A stretch of DNA of 64,000 nt from Pseudarthrobacter defluvii (GTDB lineage Bacteria; Actinomycetota; Actinomycetes; Actinomycetales; Micrococcaceae), in contig NZ_JAUSYG010000001.1 of the NCBI RefSeq assembly GCF_030816725.1, forward strand, positions 3,224,001 to 3,288,000, written 5' to 3'. Numbering within the stretch: position 1 is the first letter of the stretch; each line of letters starts with the position of its first letter. Both the position numbers and the translations under genes were made by a program. Shown here in pieces: positions 43,190 to 51,936 of this stretch. The notes under the pieces were generated by a model. That model saw only the letters and a program-made list of their open reading frames with translations, was not told the DNA's origin and did no database searches.

Positions 43190-44175
43190 GTTCCTTCCGG
43201 GCGGCCGTCGCCGTCCCACCACTCCAGCGCCCGGATGGCGTGGAAGGTCAGCCACTTGGACGGCTCACCCGGCGGCACATCCATCTCAAACCACACTCGG
43301 CCGGGGAGGCGGCGCTCCTGGAGCCAGGTCCCGTCGGGCTGCCGGGCGGAGCGGACTTGTTCGATCGCATCCCCCAGGCGCGGGTCCGGGGCGGCGCCGT
43401 CGTGCAGGGCCGCGGCCCGGAAGTAGTCCAGGGCGTGCAGCCCGCTGTAGAACCACCGGAACGGGTAGGCCAGCCGCGTCACCCAAGGCGCCACAAGTTC
43501 CCCCGTTGACTGTCGGTACAGCAGGCGGCGTTCCAGCAGGTACTCCTCGCCGCGGCGCCGGGCAGCCTGCAGCTCGCCAGGGCCTCCTGTCGCAGACTCG
43601 TAGTACAGCAGGCCCTTGAGGGAGTTGATCGTTGAGTGGACCGAGGACCGCGTGGACCCGTCAACCCACTCGCAGTTCCAGCCGCCGTCGGGCTGTTGGT
43701 GCTCCACGAGCCATTGCGCGATCCTGGCCACATCCGCTCCGAGCCACGCGCCGTTGGAGAGGGTGAAAGCGTTGATGCAGCAGTCCACCTCGCCGTCCCA
43801 GTACGGCAGGTCCTCATACTCCCACCGGCTGCTGGCGGCGAGCTTGTCCGCGGTCCCGGCGAGCACGTCCGCGTCCAGCCCCCACTCCCGCAGCGTGTTC
43901 AGGGACCAGGTGGTGGCGGTGTAGGGCTGGCCTGCGCCTTCCGCGGCTTCGGGTCCATTGAAGTCGAAGTCTGCGGGAAAGTAGGCGCCGCCGGCCCACT
44001 GCCCGTCCGGGTCCTGATGGGACAGGAGCTCCGCGCCGAACCCTTCGGTCCCGAGGCGGCTCCGGGTGGCCTCCCACTGCTCCGGCGGGTCGGCCGCAAG
44101 GTCCCGTTCCACCTGCCACTTGAGGGCAGGGTCGGAATCGAGCAGCCAGTTCAGCAGCGCTTGGTCCATGGCCAT
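43186..44175 (-). CDS. Squalene-cyclase/terpenoid-cyclase-like alpha-alpha barrel protein
   Basis: 329 residues. Repeats of the QW type: HQDPDGQWAGG, HQQPDGGWNCEW and ARQPDGTWLQERR; the alpha-alpha toroid of squalene-hopene cyclase/prenyltransferase relatives. The DxDD catalytic motif of cyclases is absent, so catalysis is not supported. Soluble, no signal peptide. Role unknown. Confidence 0.75.
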   Translation of the reverse strand: MAMDQALLNWLLDSDPALKWQVERDLAADPPEQWEATRSRLGTEGFGAELLSHQDPDGQWAGGAYFPADFDFNGPEAAEGAGQPYTATTWSLNTLREWGLDADVLAGTADKLAASSRWEYEDLPYWDGEVDCCINAFTLSNGAWLGADVARIAQWLVEHQQPDGGWNCEWVDGSTRSSVHSTINSLKGLLYYESATGGPGELQAARRRGEEYLLERRLLYRQSTGELVAPWVTRLAYPFRWFYSGLHALDYFRAAALHDGAAPDPRLGDAIEQVRSARQPDGTWLQERRLPGRVWFEMDVPPGEPSKWLTFHAIRALEWWDGDGRPEGT

Positions 44176-44213
44176 AGCGGGGAGCCTACCACCGGCCTCT
44201 TCCCTCGGACATG

Positions 44214-44248
44214 ACGACTACGGCACCCAAGCCGGGTGCCGGCGTCGT
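44214..44248. repeat. GC-rich palindromic element
   Basis: ACGACTACGGCACCC / GGGTGCCGGCGTCGT arms, 13 of 15 positions paired, four- to five-base loop. It is 30 bp from the HNH nuclease stop on the - strand. Terminator-like. Confidence 0.75.
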
Positions 44249-44277
44249 ATACCCTGCGAAATTGCGCGGCCGGGCGC

Positions 44278-45144
44278 TCAGCCCTCGCAGGCCACCCCGT
44301 CGCCGTCGCCGTCCAGGCCCGCGCGGTACCCCGGGTTGCCGGCGTAGAGCGGTGCAGCTCCCGCGGCCACCGCCTCGGCACAGTTGGCGTAGTAGACGGT
44401 GGTGGTTGTGGAAGCCGGCTGCACGATAGTGGGTGCCGGCTGGCCGGGGCAGCCCGCGAGGATCCCGGCGATCGCGTCGTGCTCGGCCTGCGTCACCCAC
44501 AGGCTGTACCGCGCCTTGACCGCCACCTGCCGTGCCACGTACTCGCAGCGGAAGCCCTTGGCTGGCGGCAGCCAGGTGGCGGCGTCGCCGTCGCCCTTTT
44601 GCTGGTTGGTGGGCCCGTCCGTGGCCTGCAGGTTGAGCGGGTCGTTGGCGAATGCGGTCCGCTGCTCCGTGGTCAGCTGCTGGGCACCTTTCTGCCAGGC
44701 GTCACTGAGCGCCACCACGTGGTCGATCTGCACGGCGCTGCTGGTGGTGGTGCCGCGGACGAAATCAATCACAGTGCCCGTGTAGGGATCTGCCAGCACC
44801 CCGGTCTTGACCGTGCAGGGGACGCTGTTGACGTAGGTGATGTCCGTCAGGTCCCGGTTGAGGATGTCGTTGCGGGTGTCGCAGCCGTTCTGGTCCACGT
44901 CCGCCCACGTCGGCCCGAACAGTGAACGCTCGTATCCGGTCTTGGGCGCGCGTCCCTTCACGGGGAGGGTTTCCAGCAGGTCCGCAGCCTGGACTGTTCC
45001 CTGCTCGGCCGTGGTGGTGCTGCCCGCGGCGACCGCAGGCAGGTTCGCGCCGAAGATCGCAAACAGGGCGGAAAGAACGACGGCGGCAGTCCAGCGGGTG
45101 CCGGACGCAGGCAACGTGTTGGGCAAGGACGTGTGGCCGGACAT
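44278..45144 (-). CDS. Secreted HNH nuclease with Excalibur calcium-binding domain
   Basis: 288 residues. N-terminal signal peptide (hydrophobic about 18-38, cleavage after AVAA). DUF1524/GmrSD-type HNH core: QNGCDTRNDILNRDL, IDHVVALSDAWQKGAQ, FANDPLNLQATDG, plus KGDGDAATWLPP and a catalytic His in VVAL context. C-terminal Excalibur domain CAEAVAAGAAPLY...GLDGDGDGVACEG with a DxDxDG calcium site. It is an extracellular nuclease, possibly for nutrient DNA or competition. Confidence 0.92.
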   Translation of the reverse strand: MSGHTSLPNTLPASGTRWTAAVVLSALFAIFGANLPAVAAGSTTTAEQGTVQAADLLETLPVKGRAPKTGYERSLFGPTWADVDQNGCDTRNDILNRDLTDITYVNSVPCTVKTGVLADPYTGTVIDFVRGTTTSSAVQIDHVVALSDAWQKGAQQLTTEQRTAFANDPLNLQATDGPTNQQKGDGDAATWLPPAKGFRCEYVARQVAVKARYSLWVTQAEHDAIAGILAGCPGQPAPTIVQPASTTTTVYYANCAEAVAAGAAPLYAGNPGYRAGLDGDGDGVACEG

Positions 45145-45396
45145 GCTGTTCCCCAGGATTGTGCACGAAGAGTTGAGGGCGTCAGCCCCCCATTACCGCT
45201 GACGCCATGGAAAAGCCTAGCGGCGGTGCATCCCCGAAATTGCCGGTTTCCCCCGGACTCGGGCAATCCTTCCGGACTCCTGCGTGAATCCTGCGGCAGA
45301 GTTACGAGCCGGGCGGGGAGGGCCTCCCGCACCCCCAAGCGTTGCCATTAGACTCAGACCGCTGCCTGTCGGGGCACTGAGACTTTTGGGGGAAGA

Positions 45397-45771
45397 ATGA
45401 CGCAGGAACTTGCGGCTGACCAGCGGGAACAGACGGTGGCCTGGGACAGGCAATGCAAGAAGCTGGCCTACAGATGTTGGTTTTTTGCGGTCCTCGGCTT
45501 TCCTCTGCAGTTGGCCCTGGGCGGAGCCGTCGTCTGGTTGAAGGAACTCGTCATGCCTCTGGTTACGGGCCACCTGGTGTTCGGCGAGGTGGGCTATCTG
45601 GAATACCAGGAAGGGAAGGATGTGCTCCTGGTTGCCGTCGCCATTCTGCTCGTGCTTAATGCAGCTTTTCTGGGGTTCCTGCACGTTTGGTACAAGAAGG
45701 GCATCCGCGCCCTCGGCCCCCGGCCGGGCGGCCTGCCGGGCAAATGGAAGCGCTGGGCGTTCTCCCTCTAG
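45397..45771 (+). CDS. Small membrane protein, unknown
   Basis: 124 residues with two hydrophobic segments (about 25-50 and 78-97) and a basic C-terminus. Not recognised. Upstream 252 bp (45145-45396) holds no gene. A palindromic element follows within 16 bp of the stop. Confidence 0.65.
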   Translation: MTQELAADQREQTVAWDRQCKKLAYRCWFFAVLGFPLQLALGGAVVWLKELVMPLVTGHLVFGEVGYLEYQEGKDVLLVAVAILLVLNAAFLGFLHVWYKKGIRALGPRPGGLPGKWKRWAFSL

Positions 45772-45786
45772 TCCGAACAGGGCGGC

Positions 45787-45817
45787 GGCGGCACCCAACC
45801 CGAGTGCCGCCGTCGTA
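45787..45817. repeat. GC-rich palindromic element
   Basis: GGCGGCAC-CCAACCCGA-GTGCCGCC-GTCGTA; perfect eight-base arms, between the convergent membrane-protein and TerC genes. Best-formed copy of the family here. Confidence 0.8.
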
Positions 45818-45831
45818 CGTCCTGCTTGGCT

Positions 45832-46896
45832 CTACCGCCGGGTCCCGGCCGTGGAGTCCGTGTCTTCGCCGGCGGGTACATCCGCATCGGGGGCCAGGGC
45901 TGCCGCGTCCCGGTCACGGGCCACGGCTGCGGCCGCAGGCCTGCGGGTCTTGACCAGGCTGGCCACCGTGGCCACCAGGATGGTGGCGCCGATGAACAGC
46001 AGCGAGAGCCAGATGGGGATCTCGGGCACCCAGAGGAGCGGCTGCCCACTGTTGATGAAGGGGAGCTCGTTGACGTGCAGGGCGTGGAACACCAGCTTCA
46101 CGCCGATGAACGCGAGGATGACGGCCAGGCCCTGGGCGAGGTACACCAGGCGTTCCAGCAGTCCCCCGATGAGGAAGAACAGCTGCCGCAGGCCCATCAG
46201 CGCGAAGGCGTTGGCGGTGAAGACGATGTACGCCTCGCTGGTCAGGCCGTAGATCGCGGGAATGGAGTCGACGGCGAAGATCAGGTCCACGAAGCCGATG
46301 GCGATGATGGTGAGCAGCATCGGCGTCACGAAGCGCTTGCCGTCCTGCTTCACGGTGAGCCGGTCCCCGTGGTACTCCGGGGTGACCGGCAGGACGCGGC
46401 GGACGAGCTGCATGAACTTGCCGTCCGCCGGGTTGGCGTCGTGGCCGCCGAACGCCTGCCGGTAGGCGAGGAAGAGCAGCAGGGCGCCGAAGATGTAGAA
46501 CACCCAGGAGAAGTTTTCGATCAGGGTGGCGCCGATGGCGATGAACCCGCCGCGGAGGATGAGGGCGATGATGATGCCCACCATCAGCACTTTCTGCTGG
46601 TATTTCTTAGGAACGGCGAAGCCTGTCATCACGATGAGGAAGACGAACAGGTTATCTACGGACAGGGCTTTTTCGGTGAGGTAGCCGGCGAAGTACTCAC
46701 CGCCGAACGTCCATCCCGAGCCCACGCCGATCCCGACGCCGAACACGAGCGCGAGTCCGATGTAGAACGCCGACCAGCGGGCCGACTCACCGATGGACGG
46801 TTCGTGGGGCTTGCGGACGTGGGCGAAGAACTCGTACACGAAGAACAGGATTGTCACGGCAATGGTGATGATCCAGACGAGGGGTGTTACCTGCAT
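45832..46896 (-). CDS. TerC-family membrane protein
   Basis: 354 residues from ATG 46896. Seven or more helices with the conserved acidic motifs YLTEKALSVDNLFVF and DLIFAVDSIPAI. TerC/Alx proteins are linked to metal (manganese) export or metalation of exoenzymes. The C-terminal tail is Ala/Asp-rich. A yybP-ykoY-like leader precedes it, so Mn-responsive expression is likely. Confidence 0.92.
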   Translation of the reverse strand: MQVTPLVWIITIAVTILFFVYEFFAHVRKPHEPSIGESARWSAFYIGLALVFGVGIGVGSGWTFGGEYFAGYLTEKALSVDNLFVFLIVMTGFAVPKKYQQKVLMVGIIIALILRGGFIAIGATLIENFSWVFYIFGALLLFLAYRQAFGGHDANPADGKFMQLVRRVLPVTPEYHGDRLTVKQDGKRFVTPMLLTIIAIGFVDLIFAVDSIPAIYGLTSEAYIVFTANAFALMGLRQLFFLIGGLLERLVYLAQGLAVILAFIGVKLVFHALHVNELPFINSGQPLLWVPEIPIWLSLLFIGATILVATVASLVKTRRPAAAAVARDRDAAALAPDADVPAGEDTDSTAGTRR

Positions 46897-46930
46897 GGCG
46901 GGTACTCCAAAGGGTAGGCGTTGACATTGA

Positions 46931-47031
46931 CGCCAAGGTCTCCTCCGCCCGGTTGAACCGGAGCCGGTGGCCCGGGATGCATCGCTGCATCCGTATTGAC
47001 GGGCCACTCACAGACGGGAGTACTCCCCTTG
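46931..47031 (-). promoter_or_regulatory. Possible yybP-ykoY manganese riboswitch in the terC leader
   Basis: On the - strand the leader begins AAGGGGAGTACTCCC (core GGGGAGTA, complementary to 47021-47028) and ends GGAGGAGACCTTGGCG (complementary to 46931-46946); GGGGAGUA and GAGACCUUG are hallmark pieces of yybP-ykoY. The middle contains two helices that I could not fold fully. TerC genes often carry this switch. Confidence 0.65.
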
Positions 47032-47060
47032 ATGGGTTAAATCGTACCTGATGAACGGGC

Positions 47061-47092
47061 GACGGCGGCACCCGGTTCCGGAGGCCGCCGTC
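47061..47092. repeat. GC-rich palindromic element
   Basis: GACGGCGG-(16 bases)-CCGCCGTC then GTAA; sits 24 bp beyond the stop of the isoprenylcysteine-type gene. Same family. Confidence 0.7.
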
Positions 47093-47115
47093 GTAAATCC
47101 CTGCTTGGTAAAGCC

Positions 47116-47985
47116 CTACTTCAGTTTGGGTACCAGCACCGGGGTGTTCTTCTTGTACGCCTCATAGTCGGCCCGGCCGCCCCACTTCCTGTCCGCCTTT
47201 TCCTCCAGGGGCGGCACGCCGCTGCCCCTGATGAGCAGCAGGGCCACGAACACCGGAGAGACCAGCGCCGCCCACTGCCAGCCCTGCAGCACGGGAAGGG
47301 CGATGACGGCCACGCCCACCCACAGGGTGATCTCGCCGAAGTAGTTGGGATGGCGGGACCTGGACCAGAGGCCGGTGCTGATGAAACGGCCCTTGTTGGC
47401 GGGGTCGTCCTTGAAGCGCGTCTTCTGCAGGTCCGCGACCGTCTCGATGGTGATGCCCCCGGCCCACACCAGCAGGCCCACCCAGAAGAACCAGTCCAGG
47501 CCCACTTTCGTGTCCGAAGTGATGGCCACCCATGCGAGCGCCGCGGTGAGCACCACCCACAGGCCCTGGAGGGTCCAGGTGTTCAGGAAGCGGAAGAAGT
47601 CCGGCTTGAGCTCATCAAACCTGTCGTCCTTGCCGTGCTTGCTGATCCGCAAAAACAGGAAGCTGCCCAGCCGCGCGGCCCACAGCACCACCATGGCCGC
47701 CAACAGCAGGCCACGGGCATCCACCCCCGGCGACGCCAGCACCAGGAACACCGTGATGGAGATGTAGGTGAGGGCGCCGGTGAGGTCGTAGAACTTCTCC
47801 GTCTGCGCCTTGTAGGAGGGAATGAACACCAGCCACTGGATCACGAAGGCGACGGCAACACCCAACGCGAACACCGGCACACTGCCAATCCTGGATCCGC
47901 CCTGGCTTCCGGCGAGGGCGATGAGCACCGCCACCACCACGGCAATAACAGTACTGATGAGCGCTTTGCGGCTCTTTTCGTTCAC
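47116..47985 (-). CDS. DUF1295/steroid 5-alpha-reductase-like membrane protein
   Basis: 289 residues from GTG 47985 (AAGGGA upstream; the longer frame to 48261 is unlikely). About seven helices; C-terminal motif STGLWSRSRHPNYFGEI is the isoprenylcysteine carboxyl methyltransferase/steroid 5-alpha-reductase signature shared by DUF1295. Likely an integral membrane reductase or methyltransferase of lipid substrates. Confidence 0.82.
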   Translation of the reverse strand: MNEKSRKALISTVIAVVVAVLIALAGSQGGSRIGSVPVFALGVAVAFVIQWLVFIPSYKAQTEKFYDLTGALTYISITVFLVLASPGVDARGLLLAAMVVLWAARLGSFLFLRISKHGKDDRFDELKPDFFRFLNTWTLQGLWVVLTAALAWVAITSDTKVGLDWFFWVGLLVWAGGITIETVADLQKTRFKDDPANKGRFISTGLWSRSRHPNYFGEITLWVGVAVIALPVLQGWQWAALVSPVFVALLLIRGSGVPPLEEKADRKWGGRADYEAYKKNTPVLVPKLK

Positions 47986-48247
47986 GGACGCATCCCTTCC
48001 CCATGGCCGGCCGCGCGCTGCTGCACGGCCAGTCCCTGCCCGAGCCCCACCTGGCAGAGTTGCATCGCAACAACCCGGCTTGGCTGGGCCCGTCCACTTA
48101 GTCTTCGGAGCGGGGGCTGGGGCGTATGGGTGGGGTTGGCGGAGGTTGCCTGTTCCTGTGCACTTATTGCTGGTGAGGGCAGTCCGGACACAGCGATGGC
48201 ACCGAACTGCTGGTGTACCCCCGCACCTGGAAACAAAGGAGCCCAGC

Positions 48248-48679
48248 ATGAACCCCCGCATCAGGAACTGGCTGACCGCCTACGGAGTCACTGCCCTGAT
48301 CTTCGCCGTGCTGGACGTGGCGTGGATCCTGCTGGTGGCCAGCCCGCTGTACCAGAGCCAGATCGGCGGGCTGCTGGCGCCCAAGGCGAACCTGATGGGG
48401 GCGGTGCTGTTCTACGTCATCTTCGTGGCGGGCATGGTGCATTTCGGCGTCCGGCCGCATCACCCGAAAGCCTCCGTGCGGCAGCGGGTCACGGGCGCGG
48501 CGCTGTTCGGGTTCTTCACTTACGCCACCTGGGCACTGACCGGATTTGCCGTGCTCAAGGACTTCACCGCTCTGGTGGCCGTGACGGACATCCTCTGGGG
48601 TACCGTGGCTTGCAGCCTGGTCACGTGGGTCAGCGCCACAGTCCTGCGCCGCCGGCTCACGAACCATGCGGGGGCCTGA
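48248..48679 (+). CDS. DUF2177-family membrane protein
   Basis: 143 residues, four helices; ATG 48248 with AAAGGAG seven bases upstream. VLDVAWILLVASPLYQSQIGG (about 21-41) and FFTYATWALTGFAVLKDF match DUF2177. Diverges from the DUF1295 gene across 262 bp. Function unknown. Confidence 0.85.
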   Translation: MNPRIRNWLTAYGVTALIFAVLDVAWILLVASPLYQSQIGGLLAPKANLMGAVLFYVIFVAGMVHFGVRPHHPKASVRQRVTGAALFGFFTYATWALTGFAVLKDFTALVAVTDILWGTVACSLVTWVSATVLRRRLTNHAGA

Positions 48680-48692
48680 ACTTTCGTCAACT

Positions 48693-48881
48693 GCGTCACG
48701 CGGAGCATGCTTTCGGGGCGCCTGCGGACACGAAACCGCGAAAGCCCGGGCCCGGCGTCCTAAAGTGCCGCCCAAAGCGTGCTCCGCGTGACGCCCGGCG
48801 CACAAACTGGCCCAGTTTTCAGGGGAGAACCGCGAAAACTCATGGGTCCCGCGGACGTTCCGTCCTGAAAACTGGGCCAGT
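48693..48881. repeat. Two successive inverted repeats in a 226-bp gene-free stretch
   Basis: First pair: GCGTCACGCGGAGCATGCTTT (48693-48713) against 48774-48794, 21 bases with one G-U. Second pair: ACTGGCCCAGTTTTCAGG (48806-48823) against 48864-48881, 18 bases perfect. No coding sequence fits the interval. It may be a small non-autonomous element, an RNA, or a complex double terminator of two converging genes. Confidence 0.7.
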
Positions 48882-48905
48882 CTGACGCGCAAGCCGGGCC
48901 GGAGG

Positions 48906-49052
48906 CTATCCGAACAGCGCCGCCACCCGGGTCAGGGTCTCGTACACGCCGTAGGCCAGGGGTACTCCCACCAGCGCCCAGCCCACGACGAGCTTCCCGG
49001 TAGAGGTGTTGACGGGCGCCTGGCGGCCGCCGTGGTCAGATACTGTGCTCAT
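48906..49052 (-). CDS. MFS transporter small subunit
   Basis: 48 residues: MSTVSDHGG..., then one membrane helix (LVVGWALVGVPLAYGVYETL, about 21-40). ATG 49052, four bases after the stop of the MFS gene, with GGAGG inside the end of that gene. Matches the short partner protein found next to oxalate/formate-type MFS antiporters in actinobacteria. Probably associates with the transporter. Confidence 0.8.
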   Translation of the reverse strand: MSTVSDHGGRQAPVNTSTGKLVVGWALVGVPLAYGVYETLTRVAALFG

Positions 49053-49055
49053 TTT

Positions 49056-50447
49056 TCAGGCCTCCATGGCTGGTTCGGTGCGGCCTCGATCGGGCCGGGG
49101 TTCGTGGAATCGAGCATCGACGGGCTTGACCAGCAGGTTGGCCACGAAACCGATGACCAGCAGGGCCACCATGGTCAACAGCGCCGGCTGGTAGGACGCG
49201 GCGTTCAGCTGGCCCGGTTTGCCCTGCGCGTCCAGGAATGCGTTCACGATCAGCGGCCCGGCCACACCCGCAGCCGACCACGCGGTCAACAGCCGGCCGT
49301 GGATGGCACCCACCTGGTAGGTCCCGAAGAGGTCCCGCAGGTAGGCGGGGGCCGTGGAGAATCCGCCGCCGTAGAACGAGATGATGACGAAGGCGAGCGC
49401 CACGTAAAGGACGGTCGTGGAGGATCCGGCCAGCGCCAGGATGATGTACAGCACGGCTCCCACGCCCAGATACATCATGTAGATCCGCTTGCGGCCGGTG
49501 ACGTCGGAGGTGGCCGACCAGGCGAAGCGGCCGGCCATGTTGCCGATGGACAGCAGGCCCACGAAGCCGGCAGCCACGCCGGCGCTCACCAGGGATTTGC
49601 CGTCGGACTGCCGGAAGAAGTCCTGGATCATGGGTGCTGCCTGTTCCAGGATGCCGATGCCTGCGGTGACGTTGCAGAACAGCGCCACCCATACCAGCCA
49701 GAACTGCCGGGTCTTGACCGCGTTCTTGGCCGAGACATTTTCGGTGGTGACCAGTTTGGCAGCCTTGACCTTGGCCGGATCGAACCCGTTGGGGCGCCAG
49801 CCGTCAGCGGGCACCTTGATGGTGAAGGCACCGAAGAGCATGTACACGAGGTAGATGACGGCGAGGGTCAGGAAGAGCTTGCCCACGGCGTCACCGCTGG
49901 CAACCCAGCCCTGGGCACCGGAGTTGGGATCGTACGCCTTGAGCAGTGCCTGTGACACCGGGCTGGCGATCAGCGCGCCGCCGCCGAAGCCCATGATCGC
50001 CATGCCGGTGGCCAGACCCGGCCGGTCCGGAAACCACTTGATCAGCGTGGACACCGGCGAGATGTAGCCGATGCCCAGGCCGATTCCGCCCACCACGCCG
50101 TAGCCCAGGTACACCAGCCAGAGCTGATGGGAGAAGATGCCCAGCGAACCGATCAGGAAGCCGCCCACCCAGAACATGGCAGAGGTGAACATGGCCTTCC
50201 GCGGTCCGTTCCGGTCTACCCAAGTGCCCATAATCGCAGCGGAGAGGCCCAGCATCACGATGGCGATGGAGAAGATCACGCCGATTTCAGTGAGGCTGGC
50301 TCCGAAGTGCTTGACCAGCGCGGTCTTGTACACGCTGGTGGCGTACGCCTGCCCGATGCACAGGTGGACGGCGAGTGCGGCGGGCGGCACCAGCCAGCGG
50401 TTGAAGCCCGGCGGGGCGATGGAGTGGTCACGGTCCAGGAAGCCCAT
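49056..50447 (-). CDS. OFA-family MFS transporter (oxalate/formate antiporter-like)
   Basis: 463 residues from ATG 50447 (AAGGGA upstream), 12 helices. GFNRWLVPPAALAVHLCIGQAYATSVYK (about 14-41) is the OFA family start; later YISPVSTLIKWFPDRPGLATG. It likely exchanges small carboxylates. It overlaps functionally with the 48-residue small subunit encoded four bases downstream. Confidence 0.88.
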   Translation of the reverse strand: MGFLDRDHSIAPPGFNRWLVPPAALAVHLCIGQAYATSVYKTALVKHFGASLTEIGVIFSIAIVMLGLSAAIMGTWVDRNGPRKAMFTSAMFWVGGFLIGSLGIFSHQLWLVYLGYGVVGGIGLGIGYISPVSTLIKWFPDRPGLATGMAIMGFGGGALIASPVSQALLKAYDPNSGAQGWVASGDAVGKLFLTLAVIYLVYMLFGAFTIKVPADGWRPNGFDPAKVKAAKLVTTENVSAKNAVKTRQFWLVWVALFCNVTAGIGILEQAAPMIQDFFRQSDGKSLVSAGVAAGFVGLLSIGNMAGRFAWSATSDVTGRKRIYMMYLGVGAVLYIILALAGSSTTVLYVALAFVIISFYGGGFSTAPAYLRDLFGTYQVGAIHGRLLTAWSAAGVAGPLIVNAFLDAQGKPGQLNAASYQPALLTMVALLVIGFVANLLVKPVDARFHEPRPDRGRTEPAMEA

Positions 50448-50615
50448 GGTTGATTCCCTTTGCTTGTCGAGACGTCGATGTCTGATCGATCCAGAGGCTA
50501 AAGGCCTTGATCGAACCCGGGCCTGTTGCCTCCGGCAATCATGAGGCAAATCATCAGCAAACGTACTATTGGCGCGCCGAGCGGTAGGGGATTTTACGGC
50601 GAGCGACTCATGGGC

Positions 50616-51827
50616 CTAGGACACTGCCAGCGTTTCAAGTACACCAAGCGCAGCAGCAGTGCCGTCTTCCTGGCGGATTTGGGCACCGGTTTCGGCCGCG
50701 CGGCCGCGCAATTCCTGGGTTTGGGCAATAGCGTGGCTCAGCCTGTCCGCTGTGATCTTCCGGTAAGGGACCGGCTCCGGCGCAAGGCCTGCCCTGTTCA
50801 GCAGGTGGCCCCAGAACGGCTGGTCGGCGATGAAGGGCACCACCACGGAGGGGATCCCTGCCCGCGCTGCGGCGTGAACAGTACCTGCGCCGCCATGATG
50901 GATCGCTGCGGCGGCACGCGGCATGACGAGGTGGTGTTCCACAGATCTTCGGACCAGGACGTCGGCGCCCCTGGATGCGGGAGGGACGGAAATGCCGCCC
51001 CAGCCTTCGGAAACCAGTGTCTTCAGGCCGTTGCGGCGGGCCGCGGTAATGATCGCTTCACCCCGGGACGCTGCATCGCCTGCCTTCATCGAACCAAACC
51101 CCGCGTAGACGAAGTCGCCGCCACGCGTGAAATCCTCCAGTTCGGCATCCGGCTGCCCGGCAATCGGTGTAGCTGGCCAGTGGCCGGTTAGGTGGACGGA
51201 AGATGGCCAGTCGGCGGGGCGCGGCAGAAGGCGGGGGCTGGCGGGGATCAGCGTGGCCTGGTGGCGCATCTTCAGCGCGGCTGCCTTCGGCACAGGTCCC
51301 GGCGGGAGCGCCTGCAGTGCCCGGGCCAACTCACGCCTGAACATCAGCGCGGCCAGGTGCGCTGCCCGGTAAGTGGACCGGTTGAACGGGCCCAGGTTGC
51401 GTGTGGTGAGGAAGGGCGCGGGAAACTCCCTTGTAGGGGTGAGGGATGGAACGGTCTCCACCAGAACGGACGGGATGCCGAGGCTGTACGCGGCGGCGGG
51501 AGCAGTAAGGACCTTCGGGTGGTAGACGACAATGTCCGGGGCGAAGGCAGTGATGTGCTCCACGGCAGCAGAAAAAAGCGTGGCCATGGCCGGCCGGATC
51601 ACGCTCCGGAACGCCGAGGCAGCTGCCCTGGGTGAAACACCCTGCTCGCTGACCAGCTGGGCGAAATCGATGTGAAGACTGACAATGTCCAGTCCTGCAC
51701 CGTCCGCTCCCGAGTTGTCCGGAACGGCCGTGCGGACCTGGTGCCCGGCCAGACAGGCAGCCCGGGCGAGGGCGAGAAAGGGTTCCACGTCGCCACGGGA
51801 TCCCGCGGTCAGCAGCATGATTTTCAT
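50616..51827 (-). CDS. GT1-type glycosyltransferase (MGT/UGT-like)
   Basis: 403 residues from ATG 51827; ATG 51842 is an alternative. N-terminal MKIMLLTAGSRGDVEPFLALARA (acceptor-side Rossmann) and C-terminal donor site HHGGAGTVHAAARAGIPSVVVPFIADQPFWG match the MGT/erythromycin-glycosyltransferase group, which glycosylates small hydrophobic acceptors such as antibiotics, sterols or flavonoids. Monocistronic. Acceptor unknown. Confidence 0.9.
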   Translation of the reverse strand: MKIMLLTAGSRGDVEPFLALARAACLAGHQVRTAVPDNSGADGAGLDIVSLHIDFAQLVSEQGVSPRAAASAFRSVIRPAMATLFSAAVEHITAFAPDIVVYHPKVLTAPAAAYSLGIPSVLVETVPSLTPTREFPAPFLTTRNLGPFNRSTYRAAHLAALMFRRELARALQALPPGPVPKAAALKMRHQATLIPASPRLLPRPADWPSSVHLTGHWPATPIAGQPDAELEDFTRGGDFVYAGFGSMKAGDAASRGEAIITAARRNGLKTLVSEGWGGISVPPASRGADVLVRRSVEHHLVMPRAAAAIHHGGAGTVHAAARAGIPSVVVPFIADQPFWGHLLNRAGLAPEPVPYRKITADRLSHAIAQTQELRGRAAETGAQIRQEDGTAAALGVLETLAVS

Positions 51828-51936
51828 TGCATAGCGCTCCATTCCGGGCAGCCCCGTCCACAGCATACAAGCGCCTGCGGCCCCTGCGGTACGTTGGTGC
51901 CGTACCCGTCAGTAGCTAACCGGAAGCAGGGATCGC

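Noticed and set aside
47350..48885. 511-codon + strand frame opposite the DUF1295-like gene
   Set aside because: Antisense to a membrane protein with a clear signature; Gln/Gly/His-rich composition indicates a shadow.
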